64,000 nucleotides of DNA from Pseudomonadota bacterium (GTDB lineage Bacteria; Pseudomonadota; Gammaproteobacteria; Xanthomonadales; Ahniellaceae). The translations under genes and the position numbers were made by a program. The DNA lies in assembly GCA_022843465.1 (NCBI GenBank), contig JALHNO010000004.1, positions 62,001-126,000 of the forward strand. Direction: 5' to 3'. Position 1 is the stretch's first letter. Every line of letters begins with the position of its first letter. Positions 10,509 through 19,626 of this stretch are shown here, piece after piece. The notes beneath the pieces are model-generated. The model saw only the letters and a list, made by a program, of their open reading frames with translations. It was not told the DNA's origin and did not search any database.

Positions 10509-12881
10509 ATGCGATCCATGATCAAGTTGCCTCGGCAATTGAGTCTGCTTCTGGGCGTCCTGTTGCTCGGGATGCTGTCACCCGGATTCGCCCAGTACGG
10601 CGGCGATCCCTCAGGTCGCGTCGCACGTCTGAGCGATTCGGCAGGTTCGGTAAGCTACTCGCCCGCTGGTGAATCCGACTGGGTGCGCGCTACCCGCAAC
10701 CGACCGCTGATCAGTGGCGACCGCCTGTGGACCGACCGTCGTGCCCGCGCCGAGTTGCAGGTTGGCCGCAGCGCGCTGCGTCTCGACCAGTACAGCGGTC
10801 TGAGCATCCTTGGCCTCGATGATCAGTTTGCCCAGTTCGAGCTGACCCAGGGCAGCCTCAATCTTCGGGTGCGTGGTGTCTACGAAGATCAGGAATATGA
10901 AATTGCCACGCCGGAGCTGGCGCTGGCGATTTCGGAGCGCGGCCGCTATCGCGTCGATGTCGATCCGCGCCAGGGCATCACCACGGTGGTGATCTGGGAA
11001 GGCAGCGCAACAGCGTACGGAGAGCGTTCCAGCTTCCCGTTGTATGCCGGCGAGGCGGTTCGCTTCTATGACGCAGCGCTGCGTGACTATGAGATTTTTT
11101 CCGTTCCCCGGGCCGATGACTTTGATCGCTACAGCCTCGCCCGTGACGCCCGCCTCGAGCGTTCGCTGTCCCTGCGCTACGTGGATGACGATCTGATCGG
11201 ATACGCCGATCTAGATGACTACGGATACTGGCGCACGGTTTCCGGCTACGGCCCGGTCTGGTATCCCGAGCGCGTCGATCGTGACTGGGCGCCCTACCGT
11301 GACGGCCATTGGGCCTGGCAGGAGCCCTGGGGCTGGACCTGGGTCGATGACGCGCCCTGGGGTTTTGCGCCCTCGCACTATGGTCGCTGGGCATGGATCG
11401 GTGGACGCTGGGGTTGGACACCGGGCCCGCGCGGCCAGCGCGCCGTCTACGCGCCGGCACTGGTCGCCTTCGTCGGCGGCAACAACTGGAGCCTGAGTGT
11501 CAGCAGTGGCAGTGGCCCGATCGGCTGGTTCCCGCTGGGTCCACGCGATGTCTACGTGCCTTCGTATCGCGCCAGTCGTGATTATTTCAACCGGGTGAAC
11601 GTACACAATTCGAGTGTCAGCATCACCGTGGTTGGCTCGGCCTATCGCGGCTACGCGTCCGGACGGCCGAATCTCAGCCAGATTCGCTATGCCAACCGTG
11701 GCATTGCCGGGGCGCTGACGGTAGTGCCTGCGGATGTGTTCACGTCGGCACGCCAGGTGCGCGGTTCGAACCTGCAACTCGCGCGTGACGATTCGGCGCG
11801 TGCCGAGGTCATGCACATGGCGCGGGTAGCGCCGACCCGCAACAGTCTGGTCGGATCGCCGGCGGTAACCGCCGGGCGTCCCGGCAAGGACGTGTTTTCC
11901 CGCGAGGTGATTGCGCGCACGCCGCCGCAGCCTGGCCTGCAATCCTTCGAGTCACGCGCACGCAGTCTGCAGCGCAACCCTGGCCAGCCGATGGAACCCG
12001 CGCAGGTCAGCGGCAAGCCGGCGCGCGGACGCGCTGCCGAGGAGACGCAGCGGGTTCGCGTCATCGGCACCCAACCTGGGGCGGTAGAGACCCGCGGCAG
12101 CAATGATCGTGCCCGCGGCGCGCTCGATCGCCAGGTAGAGCGCAGTGCAACGGAACGGGCACGCGCGACGCCGGACCGAAGCCGACCCGATGGCGGCGCG
12201 AGTGGAACTGATACGCCGACCAGCCGGCAATCGCCGGATCGGGCGCGCGCCGAACAACAACGCGTTGATGCCCAGCAGCGCGTACAGGCTGCTGAGCAGG
12301 CAAGAATCGACGAGGCGCGTGCGCAACAGCTTCAGCAGGAGTCACGGCAAAGAGTCGAGCAGAACGCACGCGATCAGATGCAGGAGCGCCAGCGCGAGCA
12401 GAACGAGCAGAGCCAGCGCCAGCGCGAGGCCGAAGCCATGCAACAGCAGGCGCGTGTTCAGCGCGAGCAGGCGCAACAGCAGCAGGCCCGGGTCCAGCGC
12501 GAAGCCGAGCAGCAGCAGGCCCAGGCCGAACGTGCGGCCGCCCAGCGCCAGCAGCAGGAACAGGCACGGGCCCAGCGCGAGGCCGAGCAGCAGGCGCGAC
12601 TGGGCGCTCAGCAGGCCGAGCGTGAGCGCGCCCAGGCAAGCCGGGCCGAGCAGCAGGAGCGATTGCGTGCCGAGCAGGAGCGTGTCGATCGCGTCCAGCA
12701 GGAGCGCATGCAGGCTGAGCAGCGCGCCAATCGAGCCAGTGACGACGGTGGTTCCGGACGCGAGGAGCGTGTGGAACGCGTAGCACGTCCGGAGCGCGAT
12801 TCGCGGGAGCGCCAGCAGGACGAGTCCGAGAGTCAGGAAGAAACCGACAAGCCGGACCGCCGCCGTGAGCGCGAGGACTGA
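10509..12881 (+). CDS. Secreted FecR/DUF6600-type protein with long charged coiled-coil tail
   Basis: The 790-residue exported protein has a signal peptide ending near PGFAQYGG. A FecR-like beta domain follows (about residues 25-170, GRVARLSDSAGSVSYSPAG onward). Next is a Trp-rich DUF6600-like region (about 220-400) with repeats of the type WAPYRDGHWAW, WGWTWVDDAPWGFAP and YGRWAWIGGRWGW. From about residue 530 the sequence is almost only Q, R, E and A (repeats of the type QREAEQQQ), a long charged coiled coil of about 230 residues. The ATG has AGGGAG 5 bp upstream. There is no anti-sigma N-terminal module and no sigma factor next door, so it is probably a surface or periplasmic structural protein. 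Exact role unknown. Confidence 0.8.
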   Translation: MRSMIKLPRQLSLLLGVLLLGMLSPGFAQYGGDPSGRVARLSDSAGSVSYSPAGESDWVRATRNRPLISGDRLWTDRRARAELQVGRSALRLDQYSGLSILGLDDQFAQFELTQGSLNLRVRGVYEDQEYEIATPELALAISERGRYRVDVDPRQGITTVVIWEGSATAYGERSSFPLYAGEAVRFYDAALRDYEIFSVPRADDFDRYSLARDARLERSLSLRYVDDDLIGYADLDDYGYWRTVSGYGPVWYPERVDRDWAPYRDGHWAWQEPWGWTWVDDAPWGFAPSHYGRWAWIGGRWGWTPGPRGQRAVYAPALVAFVGGNNWSLSVSSGSGPIGWFPLGPRDVYVPSYRASRDYFNRVNVHNSSVSITVVGSAYRGYASGRPNLSQIRYANRGIAGALTVVPADVFTSARQVRGSNLQLARDDSARAEVMHMARVAPTRNSLVGSPAVTAGRPGKDVFSREVIARTPPQPGLQSFESRARSLQRNPGQPMEPAQVSGKPARGRAAEETQRVRVIGTQPGAVETRGSNDRARGALDRQVERSATERARATPDRSRPDGGASGTDTPTSRQSPDRARAEQQRVDAQQRVQAAEQARIDEARAQQLQQESRQRVEQNARDQMQERQREQNEQSQRQREAEAMQQQARVQREQAQQQQARVQREAEQQQAQAERAAAQRQQQEQARAQREAEQQARLGAQQAERERAQASRAEQQERLRAEQERVDRVQQERMQAEQRANRASDDGGSGREERVERVARPERDSRERQQDESESQEETDKPDRRRERED

Positions 12882-13078
12882 CGAGCGGTGGCGTTCGGTG
12901 GCGGTTTCGTGGGGGCGCGCTGCGCCCCCTGCTGCGCACAGGCGCAACACTCGGGCACAATGCGCGGGCCCGCAGTCCGAAACAGGCGGCCTTGCGCTGG
13001 GGTCGCCGGGGCGGATTCGACAGGTTTGATCGCAGCGGAATCGCCGCGCACGTGCAACGATGCTGATGAGGGCGACAA

Positions 13079-13612
13079 GTGTCCGGGATGCCGATGGAAC
13101 CGCTGAACGCCCCGATTGCTTCGATGGCAGGCGACACCCAGGATGAACACTGGATGCGCCGCGCGCTGGATCTCGCGTTGCGCGCGCAGCAGCAGGACGA
13201 CGAAGTGCCCGTGGCTGCCATCCTGCTGGGTGCCGATCAGCAATTGCTCGCTGAAGGTTCCAATCGCAATATCAGCGAGCACGATCCCAGTGCCCACGCG
13301 GAAATCGTCGCGATGCGCCGCGGCGGTCAGCTGCTGCAGAACCATCGGCTGATTGGTACCACCCTGTATGTCACGCTCGAACCTTGCGCGATGTGCGTGA
13401 TGGCGATGGTGCACGCACGTATTGCGCGGCTGGTGTTCGCCGCCAGCGATCCCAAGACTGGCGCTGCCGGCAGTGTCTTCGATCTGATCGGCTCTGATCG
13501 CCACAATCACCGGATCGAAGTGACCGGGGGCGTGCTGGCAGCGCCGGCGTCGACCATGCTTACCGAGTACTTCCGGGCCAAACGACGGGCCGCCAGGCCA
13601 CCCCCGGTCTGA
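13079..13612 (+). CDS. tadA: tRNA-specific adenosine deaminase
   Basis: TadA deaminates adenosine-34 of tRNA-Arg(ACG) to inosine. The 177-residue protein has the zinc-binding cytidine-deaminase-fold motifs: HAE at residues 73-75 (Glu is the proton shuttle) and PCAMC at 102-106 with the two Cys ligands. A central ARIARLVFAASDPKTGA segment is typical of TadA. The GTG start is preferred because GAGGG lies 6 bp upstream; an ATG three codons later is possible. It follows the DUF6600 gene after about 200 bp without a recognisable element. Confidence 0.94.
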   Translation: MSGMPMEPLNAPIASMAGDTQDEHWMRRALDLALRAQQQDDEVPVAAILLGADQQLLAEGSNRNISEHDPSAHAEIVAMRRGGQLLQNHRLIGTTLYVTLEPCAMCVMAMVHARIARLVFAASDPKTGAAGSVFDLIGSDRHNHRIEVTGGVLAAPASTMLTEYFRAKRRAARPPPV

Positions 13613-13726
13613 CCCGGAACGCCCGGCCCGTCCCGGGGATCCGGAGCGGGCATTGGCGCGCGCGGATAGTCGGCTGGTGGGTCCTTCCGGCTATGCTTCG
13701 CAGCTTCGCCAGCCCAAGGACTGCAC

Positions 13727-14287
13727 TTGCCAAACGAGACCCACCTGATCTGGATCGATCTGGAGATGACCGGCCTGGACCCGGACGCCGACAGCATCAT
13801 CGAAATCGCGACCATCGTGACCGACAAGGAACTCAACATCGTGGCCGAGGGCCCCGAACTGGCGATCCATCACGCGATGGATCGCTTTGATCGAATGGAC
13901 GAGTGGAACCGGCGACATCACACCGCATCCGGTCTCTGGCAACGGGTGATCGAGTCCGGTGTCGATATGCGCACTGCCGAGCGCGCCACGCTCGACTTCC
14001 TTACCGCCTGGGTGCCCAAGGGCATGTCGCCGATCTGCGGCAACTCGATCTGCCAGGACCGCCGTTTCCTGGTTCGTTGCATGCCGGAGCTCGAACGCTA
14101 TTTTCACTACCGGAATCTCGATGTATCGACGCTCAAGGAACTGGCGCGGCGCTGGAATCCGCGCCTGCTCGAGGGCGTGATCAAGCAGAGCGCGCACACC
14201 GCACTTGCCGATGTCCGCGAGTCGATCGCCGAGTTGCGCTACTACCGCCAGCACATGGGCGCACTTGCCGGTACCGCCCCGGCCTGA
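13727..14287 (+). CDS. orn: Oligoribonuclease
   Basis: Orn is the essential 3'-to-5' exonuclease that degrades 2-5 nt RNAs, including pGpG from c-di-GMP breakdown. All DEDDh residues are present: D11 and E13 in IDLEMTGL, Asp in CQDRRF, and His and Asp in [11 protein letters not shown]. Its 186 residues are a usual length. The start is TTG: no ATG or GTG lies upstream in frame near the conserved N-terminus, and AAGGA sits 6 bp before the TTG. The window also encodes two GGDEF-EAL proteins whose linear product Orn would clear. It converges on a GNAT gene. Confidence 0.96.
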   Translation: MPNETHLIWIDLEMTGLDPDADSIIEIATIVTDKELNIVAEGPELAIHHAMDRFDRMDEWNRRHHTASGLWQRVIESGVDMRTAERATLDFLTAWVPKGMSPICGNSICQDRRFLVRCMPELERYFHYRNLDVSTLKELARRWNPRLLEGVIKQSAHTALADVRESIAELRYYRQHMGALAGTAPA

Positions 14288-14306
14288 AGCTTGTGGACAG
14301 GGTGTG

Positions 14307-14789
14307 TTACAGGGCGCGCATGAAGAAGCTGTCGCAACCGAAGTGTCCGGTGGCACCCAGTGACTTTGGAATCGCAGTGAACCCGGCCTTGCGGTAAAGA
14401 TGCTTGGCATGGTCCATGCCGGTCAGCGTTTCCAGATAGCAATGGCGGAAGCCATGCGCCCGCGCCGCGTCGAGACAACGTTGCATCAGCTCGGCTCCTG
14501 CGCCCAGACCGCGCAACGCTGGCATGAAGTACATCTTGCGCAGCTCGCAGATCTCCGGGTCGCCATCTTGCAGGGGTGCAATGCCGCCGCCGCCGAGTAC
14601 TTCGCCGTCCACTTCGACCACGAAGTAGGCGCTGCGCGGGCCCGAATAGGCTGCAGACATCGCGGAAACTTCGGCATCGTGAATCGCAAAACCTGGTCCG
14701 TCGGCGCCGAACTCGGGCATCACGCTGCGGATGATGTGCGCCACTGCGGCATCATCACCGGGTTGAATTGGTCGAATGCGGAAACTCAT
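14307..14789 (-). CDS. GNAT family N-acetyltransferase
   Basis: The 160-residue GNAT-fold protein begins MSFRIRPIQPGDD. The acetyl-CoA binding core is around residues 85-110 (ELRKMYFMPALRGLGAGAELM, pattern R-G-x-G-A), followed by a YLETLTGMDHAKHLYRKAGF segment. This resembles the small acyltransferases often annotated as PhnO/YjgM-like; the substrate is unknown. The ATG start matches the beginning of the conserved fold. It is monocistronic and convergent with orn. Confidence 0.85.
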   Translation of the reverse strand: MSFRIRPIQPGDDAAVAHIIRSVMPEFGADGPGFAIHDAEVSAMSAAYSGPRSAYFVVEVDGEVLGGGGIAPLQDGDPEICELRKMYFMPALRGLGAGAELMQRCLDAARAHGFRHCYLETLTGMDHAKHLYRKAGFTAIPKSLGATGHFGCDSFFMRAL

Positions 14790-14853
14790 CGTCGTCCTGG
14801 AATGCGGTGATCGGCAGCGGAATGATAGCCCGGCATCGCCATGGCGCGACAGC

Positions 14854-17481
14854 TCAGCGGCGCAGGCGTTCGCGCGCGTACTCGACAAATGCCTCGGCCG
14901 CCAACGGCCGGGCGAACAGGAATCCCTGGGCGAGCGAGGTGCCCTGCTTGAGCAGGAAGCTGCGCTGTGCCTCGTTTTCGACACCCTCGGCTACCACGCT
15001 GAGGCCCAGCGACTGGGCGATCCGGATGATCGCTTCGCAGATCGCGGTATCTGCCGGATGCGTCGGAATGCCGTGCATGAAATCATGACTGATCTTGATG
15101 CCATTGAACGGAAGTCGGCGCAGATAGTTGAGCGCGCTGTAGCCCTCACCAAAATCATCGATCACCAGTGACACCCCCAGTCCGCGCAGGGTATTGAAGG
15201 TTTCCAGCGTGTCGGGCACGTCCTCGATCAGCACGCGTTCGGTCATCTCCAGTTCGAGTGCTTCGCCGGGAAGACTGAATTCCTTCAGCGCGGCATGCAC
15301 GGTCTCCGGCAGATTTTCGCCGAGAAACTGGCGATAGGAGACGTTGACCGCAATGCAGCGCAGGGCCAGGCCGGCATCGCGCCACTGCCGCAGTTGTCGG
15401 CAGGATTCGCGAATCACCCAGGCACCCATCGGCACGATGTCGCCGGTGTTCTCGGCATGGCTGATGAAGAGATCAGGGCTGAGTTCGCCGAGCAGCCGAT
15501 TGCGCCAGCGCAGCAGCGCCTCGGCCCCGACCACACGCCCGGATTGCAATTCCACCTGGGGCTGGTAGTGCAGGTAGAACTCCTGGTTGTCGAGCGCGCG
15601 CCGCAGTTGCGTCTCGATCAGCAGGCGATCGGTCAGCTTGCGTGACAATGCCGGCGAGAATTGCTGCCAGTTGTTGCGACCGCGGCGCTTCGCATCGAAC
15701 ATCGCTGCATCGGCATGGTTGATCAACTGCTGGATGGTTGCGCCGTCACCTGGATACTGGGCGATGCCGACTGAAACCGTGATCGTGAAATCCTCGCCGC
15801 TGTGCGGAAACGGATCCGCGAACGCGCGCGTGATCGCCATCGCCAGATTGCGCGGACGCGACTCGTCGGCTTCGCCCGTCAGCATCAGCATGAACTCGTC
15901 GCCGCCGATACGCGCCACCAGTACATCGGGCCCGGCCAGCTTTTTCAGTCGTTGCGCGGCGGCGACCAGCAGGCCATCTCCGGCGCTGTGGCCGAGCAGA
16001 TCATTGATCACCTTGAAGCGGTCGAGATCGACATAAAGCAGTACCGGACCGAGACCCGGCTGGGCCTCGTCGATGGCCTGGGTCAACTGGCGCATCAGGT
16101 CGTCGCGGTTGCTCAGTCCGGTCAGCGCATCGGTCAGCGCCTGGCGGCGCAGGTTTTCCTCGAAGCGCTTGCGCTCGCTGATGTCCTGCGCTGTGCCGAT
16201 CAGGCTGCCCTCGGCATCGGCATGCGCCTGGGTATGTCCGATCACGCGCAGCCAGCGGCGCTGTCCCTCCTGGCTGATGGCACGCAGTTCGAGGTCGAAT
16301 GGACTGCCATGGCGGCGCACGACCTCGATGGCGCGCTGCAGGCGTTCACCATCGGCGGGCACGAAGCAGGCGATGTAGTCGGCCAATGTGATCGCAGCGC
16401 CTGGGCTGCGTCCGAGCAGGGTATAGATCTGCTCGCTCCAGAAAACCCGATCGCGCAGCAAATCGATTTCCCAGCCGCCGATGGCGGCGAGTTCCTGGAC
16501 TTCCTCGAACATCACCGCCTGACGTTTCAGCTGGGTGACATCGCCGAACATGCTGATGACCTGGAACGGGCGCTCCTCGCCATCGCGGAACTGCGGCAGC
16601 GAAAACACATTGAACCAGAAGTAGCGATTGGCGATCGGATTGAATGTGCCAATCAGGGTCGAATCGACGGCAGTGCCGGTGCGCAGCGCCGCATAGGGTG
16701 GCAGGTCGCGCTCTGCGATCGGATCGCCCTTGCTGTCGACAAAGCGCCAGGTCGAGGCATCAAAACCCTTCTCGATCATCGTCTGTTCGCTGATCTGCAG
16801 CAGGCGTTCGGCTGCGGCATTGGCGGAGATGACCTCGCCCTTGCCATTCTGCACCACGATACCCTTGTCGATCGAGTCGAACAGCTGGCGATAGCGCAGT
16901 TCGGATTCGCGTACCGCTTGTTCGGCGGCGCGCCGTGCGGCGACATTGCGGGTGACTGCGATGATCCGTTTGTCCTGGCCATCGCTGAACATGTTGGAAT
17001 GCACTTCAACGGGAAAACGCGATCCGTCGCTGTGGCGATTGTCCGTCTCCACGGTGACCGTCTGCCCAAGCTTGAACGTGCGCCACACCTCGTCCATGCG
17101 ATCACTGGGAAGATCGGGGTTGAGGTCGTAGACGCTGCGTTCGCGCAGCTGCTCCAGCGTGTAGCCGTAGGTGGTGACGGCGGTCTGGTTGGCCTCGATG
17201 ATGCGGCCCTGACGATCATGCACGGTGACCGCGTCCGGCACGGCATCGAGCAGGCTGCGATAGCGTGACTCCATGCTCTCGGCATTGCGCAGCAGGAATT
17301 CGATGCGTTCGACGGCTTCCCGAATCTGGGCGGCAGCTGGAGAGGCGGTGTCGACTGCAACGAGGGCATGCCGCATGCGGGCGAGTGCATCCTCGCAGGA
17401 CGCCCGCAGAGAGGGGCTGGTGCTTCGGTCCTGCGGATCGTTGCCGAGCTTCACCAGCTCCTCGCCTTTGCCCGTCCCCAC
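14854..17481 (-). CDS. PAS-PAS-PAS-GGDEF-EAL cyclic-di-GMP signalling protein
   Basis: The 875-residue cytoplasmic protein has three PAS/PAC modules (about residues 72-185, 195-320 and 325-440), a GGDEF domain (about 447-608, intact GGDEF at 526-530) and an EAL domain (about 620-875, AEALLRW at 653-659). The cyclase half looks catalytic, but the I-site RxxD before GGDEF is absent. In the EAL half loop 6 reads DDFGEGYSAL instead of the usual DDFGTGYSSL, and the usual KID is KIS (S798). Phosphodiesterase activity is therefore doubtful. The GTG at 17481 has no clear ribosome site; a GTG nine codons later follows GAGGAG. It lies 10 bp after the GT41 gene and is probably co-transcribed. Confidence 0.93.
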   Translation of the reverse strand: MGTGKGEELVKLGNDPQDRSTSPSLRASCEDALARMRHALVAVDTASPAAAQIREAVERIEFLLRNAESMESRYRSLLDAVPDAVTVHDRQGRIIEANQTAVTTYGYTLEQLRERSVYDLNPDLPSDRMDEVWRTFKLGQTVTVETDNRHSDGSRFPVEVHSNMFSDGQDKRIIAVTRNVAARRAAEQAVRESELRYRQLFDSIDKGIVVQNGKGEVISANAAAERLLQISEQTMIEKGFDASTWRFVDSKGDPIAERDLPPYAALRTGTAVDSTLIGTFNPIANRYFWFNVFSLPQFRDGEERPFQVISMFGDVTQLKRQAVMFEEVQELAAIGGWEIDLLRDRVFWSEQIYTLLGRSPGAAITLADYIACFVPADGERLQRAIEVVRRHGSPFDLELRAISQEGQRRWLRVIGHTQAHADAEGSLIGTAQDISERKRFEENLRRQALTDALTGLSNRDDLMRQLTQAIDEAQPGLGPVLLYVDLDRFKVINDLLGHSAGDGLLVAAAQRLKKLAGPDVLVARIGGDEFMLMLTGEADESRPRNLAMAITRAFADPFPHSGEDFTITVSVGIAQYPGDGATIQQLINHADAAMFDAKRRGRNNWQQFSPALSRKLTDRLLIETQLRRALDNQEFYLHYQPQVELQSGRVVGAEALLRWRNRLLGELSPDLFISHAENTGDIVPMGAWVIRESCRQLRQWRDAGLALRCIAVNVSYRQFLGENLPETVHAALKEFSLPGEALELEMTERVLIEDVPDTLETFNTLRGLGVSLVIDDFGEGYSALNYLRRLPFNGIKISHDFMHGIPTHPADTAICEAIIRIAQSLGLSVVAEGVENEAQRSFLLKQGTSLAQGFLFARPLAAEAFVEYARERLRR

Positions 17482-17491
17482 GGGTGCCCGG

Positions 17492-19588
17492 CTACACTAC
17501 GCCGGCAATGGCCCGGTGCGCAAGCGCCGCAAGGGCCTGCAGCGGTTCATCGGCCAGGGCGTAGCCTTCGACGGCATCAGGGCGCGGGGGTGGCGCCGGG
17601 TTGAGCAGGACTTCATCCGCCAGCGCGACCAGGGCCTCGCCATCCGCCGCAATCGATTGCGTGCAGTCGAGTGAACGCAGCATCGCGGTGCTCTGGCGCC
17701 CGCGCATGAAGCGCGAGGGCGTCGTCACGATCGGCAGCCCGGCCCGCAGTGCATCGAGCGAACTGTTGCCGCCGGACCAATGCAGGGTGTCGAGCATCAG
17801 ATCAGCGCTGGCCAGCAGTTCCAGGAAGCGTTCCCGGCTTGTCATCGGATGCCACAGGATGCGTCTTGCCAGCACTGCGCCCAGCCTGCGTTCCAGTCGT
17901 TCGCGGAGCACGCGGGTTTCCAGCCGCGCATCGCCGCAGAAAAACAGCAGGTGGGCATCTGGTCGTCTATCCAGCAACTGATGGACAACGTGGTCGTTGT
18001 CAGGATGAATCTTGAACAGCGATTGTGGAACCATCACCAGAGGGCCAGACGGCAGGCCGAGTTCCGCGCGTGTGCGCCGCAGCGGAACCGCTGGCAGGTC
18101 GTAGCGGGTGCCAAGCCCCGGAAGCCTCAGCAGCTTCTCGCGATAATGCGCATCGGCGTCATCGGGTTCCATATCGGCACAGCTGAGGAAGCCATCCATG
18201 CTCGGCAGGCCCGAACTCACCGGATGTCCCCAGGCAAGCCATTGCTGGCGCGCGAGTCTGAGCGCCGCCAAGGGCATCAGGCGGGTGTCCATGCCGAGTT
18301 CGGGGTAGATCAGCAGATCGAGATCGGCCGCGCGCAGCCGTTCGGCTGCCTCATCGATCTCGCCATCGAGCCGGTGAAATCGCCGGCAGCGGGCGTCCAG
18401 CTGATCCGTGTAGTCATCAAAGCGTGGCCCCAGCGCAAAGACATGGGTGTCCCATTCTGCGCGATCCAGGGCCGCGATCCAGCTGGAGAAATAGGAACCC
18501 ACCGTGCTGCGGTACCAGTGACCGGACAGCAGACCGATGCGCGGCGGTCCTGGCCTCCGTCGGGTAGCAGGTTCGGCAAGGTCGGGACGCAGGGTGCAGG
18601 CGGCCCGGTGCAGCCAATCGCCATAGCGCGCTTGCAGCTCGAGGTCATCCTCGCCCTGATAGGCAAGCAGGAAGTTGGACCAGTTGAGTTGCGACAGTCG
18701 CGGTGCGCAGCGGCGCAGACGCGCGGCGTCGAACTCGGCGTCGAGTTGCGCCAATCCTTTGGCGAATCTGACACGGCTCGCGGCAATCGAATCGGCATCC
18801 GGGTGTACGCTGGGCAGGCTCAGGCAGGCTGCCAATGCCATGCGCAGACTGGGCGCCTGGGCGCCGATTTCGCCTGCGCCCGCCAGTACCGGGACGATTG
18901 CCGTGGCTGAACCCTCACGTTGCGCGGTGGCCAGGCTCGCCAGTGCCGACTGCGCGGCCTCGGTCCAGTCCGGGAGGGCAGGCGCCAGCGCAATGCAGCG
19001 CGCAAGCCGGGCCGGTTCGGCGATCGAGAGTGTCAGTGCACGCCAGTCGGGCGCCGCAAGCTGGCTGTCCGGTAGTGGTTCGAGAAGGGCGCGCGCCGCG
19101 TCGATTGGACCGGAGTCGCGCAGGCAGGTGACCAGCAGGCGCCGCGCCGACAGATCATCGGGGTGCTGCTGCAGGATCGCCTGGAGCAGACCGATGGCCT
19201 CATCGTCGGCCACCAGCCCACAGCCACGTGAGGCCAGATTGAATGCAGCCTCGGGATTGTCAGGCCAGAGCTCCAGCGCGGCGCGCCAGTCGGCCACCGC
19301 ACCCAGTATTTCATCGGCCTCGGCGCGCTGATGGCCGCGCCGGTTGAGTGCCCGGCTGAAGCTGCGCGCTATCCCGACATTTTTCGGCTGCAGTTCATGC
19401 AGACGGAGGAGCGCCTCGACTGCGACTGCGCCATCCTGCGCTTGCATCGCCGAGTTGGCGAGCAGGGCAAGCGCTGCAAGATCGTCGGCGTGCAGTCGCA
19501 GCGCCGACTGTGCCTGCGCGATGCAGTCGGCGTAACGGCCTTGCGCATAGGCCTGCTGGGCGCGGCTCAACAACTGCTGGAAGTCCAT
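17492..19588 (-). CDS. TPR protein with GT41 (SPINDLY/OGT-like) glycosyltransferase domain
   Basis: The 698-residue protein has N-terminal TPR-type repeats (about residues 1-160, for example QAYAQGRYADCIAQAQSAL) and a helical spacer. A C-terminal GT41 catalytic region follows (about 345-680): RIGLLSGHWYRSTVGSYFSSW, then WLAWGHPVSSGLPSMDGFLS, SLFKIHPDND and LDTLHWSGGNSSLDALRAGLP. These correspond to the UDP-sugar binding motifs of O-GlcNAc or O-fucose transferases. Bacterial members often modify flagellin, pilin or other surface proteins; the acceptor here is unknown. It lies just upstream of the PAS-GGDEF-EAL gene on the same strand. Confidence 0.87.
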   Translation of the reverse strand: MDFQQLLSRAQQAYAQGRYADCIAQAQSALRLHADDLAALALLANSAMQAQDGAVAVEALLRLHELQPKNVGIARSFSRALNRRGHQRAEADEILGAVADWRAALELWPDNPEAAFNLASRGCGLVADDEAIGLLQAILQQHPDDLSARRLLVTCLRDSGPIDAARALLEPLPDSQLAAPDWRALTLSIAEPARLARCIALAPALPDWTEAAQSALASLATAQREGSATAIVPVLAGAGEIGAQAPSLRMALAACLSLPSVHPDADSIAASRVRFAKGLAQLDAEFDAARLRRCAPRLSQLNWSNFLLAYQGEDDLELQARYGDWLHRAACTLRPDLAEPATRRRPGPPRIGLLSGHWYRSTVGSYFSSWIAALDRAEWDTHVFALGPRFDDYTDQLDARCRRFHRLDGEIDEAAERLRAADLDLLIYPELGMDTRLMPLAALRLARQQWLAWGHPVSSGLPSMDGFLSCADMEPDDADAHYREKLLRLPGLGTRYDLPAVPLRRTRAELGLPSGPLVMVPQSLFKIHPDNDHVVHQLLDRRPDAHLLFFCGDARLETRVLRERLERRLGAVLARRILWHPMTSRERFLELLASADLMLDTLHWSGGNSSLDALRAGLPIVTTPSRFMRGRQSTAMLRSLDCTQSIAADGEALVALADEVLLNPAPPPRPDAVEGYALADEPLQALAALAHRAIAGVV

Positions 19589-19626
19589 GGCTCAGCGTGC
19601 TTGCACTGACGGCTGCCCGGACGGGC

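Noticed and set aside
12061-13221. Long minus-strand open frame opposite the DUF6600 coiled tail
   Set aside because: It arises from the repetitive Q/R/E codons of the plus-strand gene; the protein is compositionally odd and has no family pattern.
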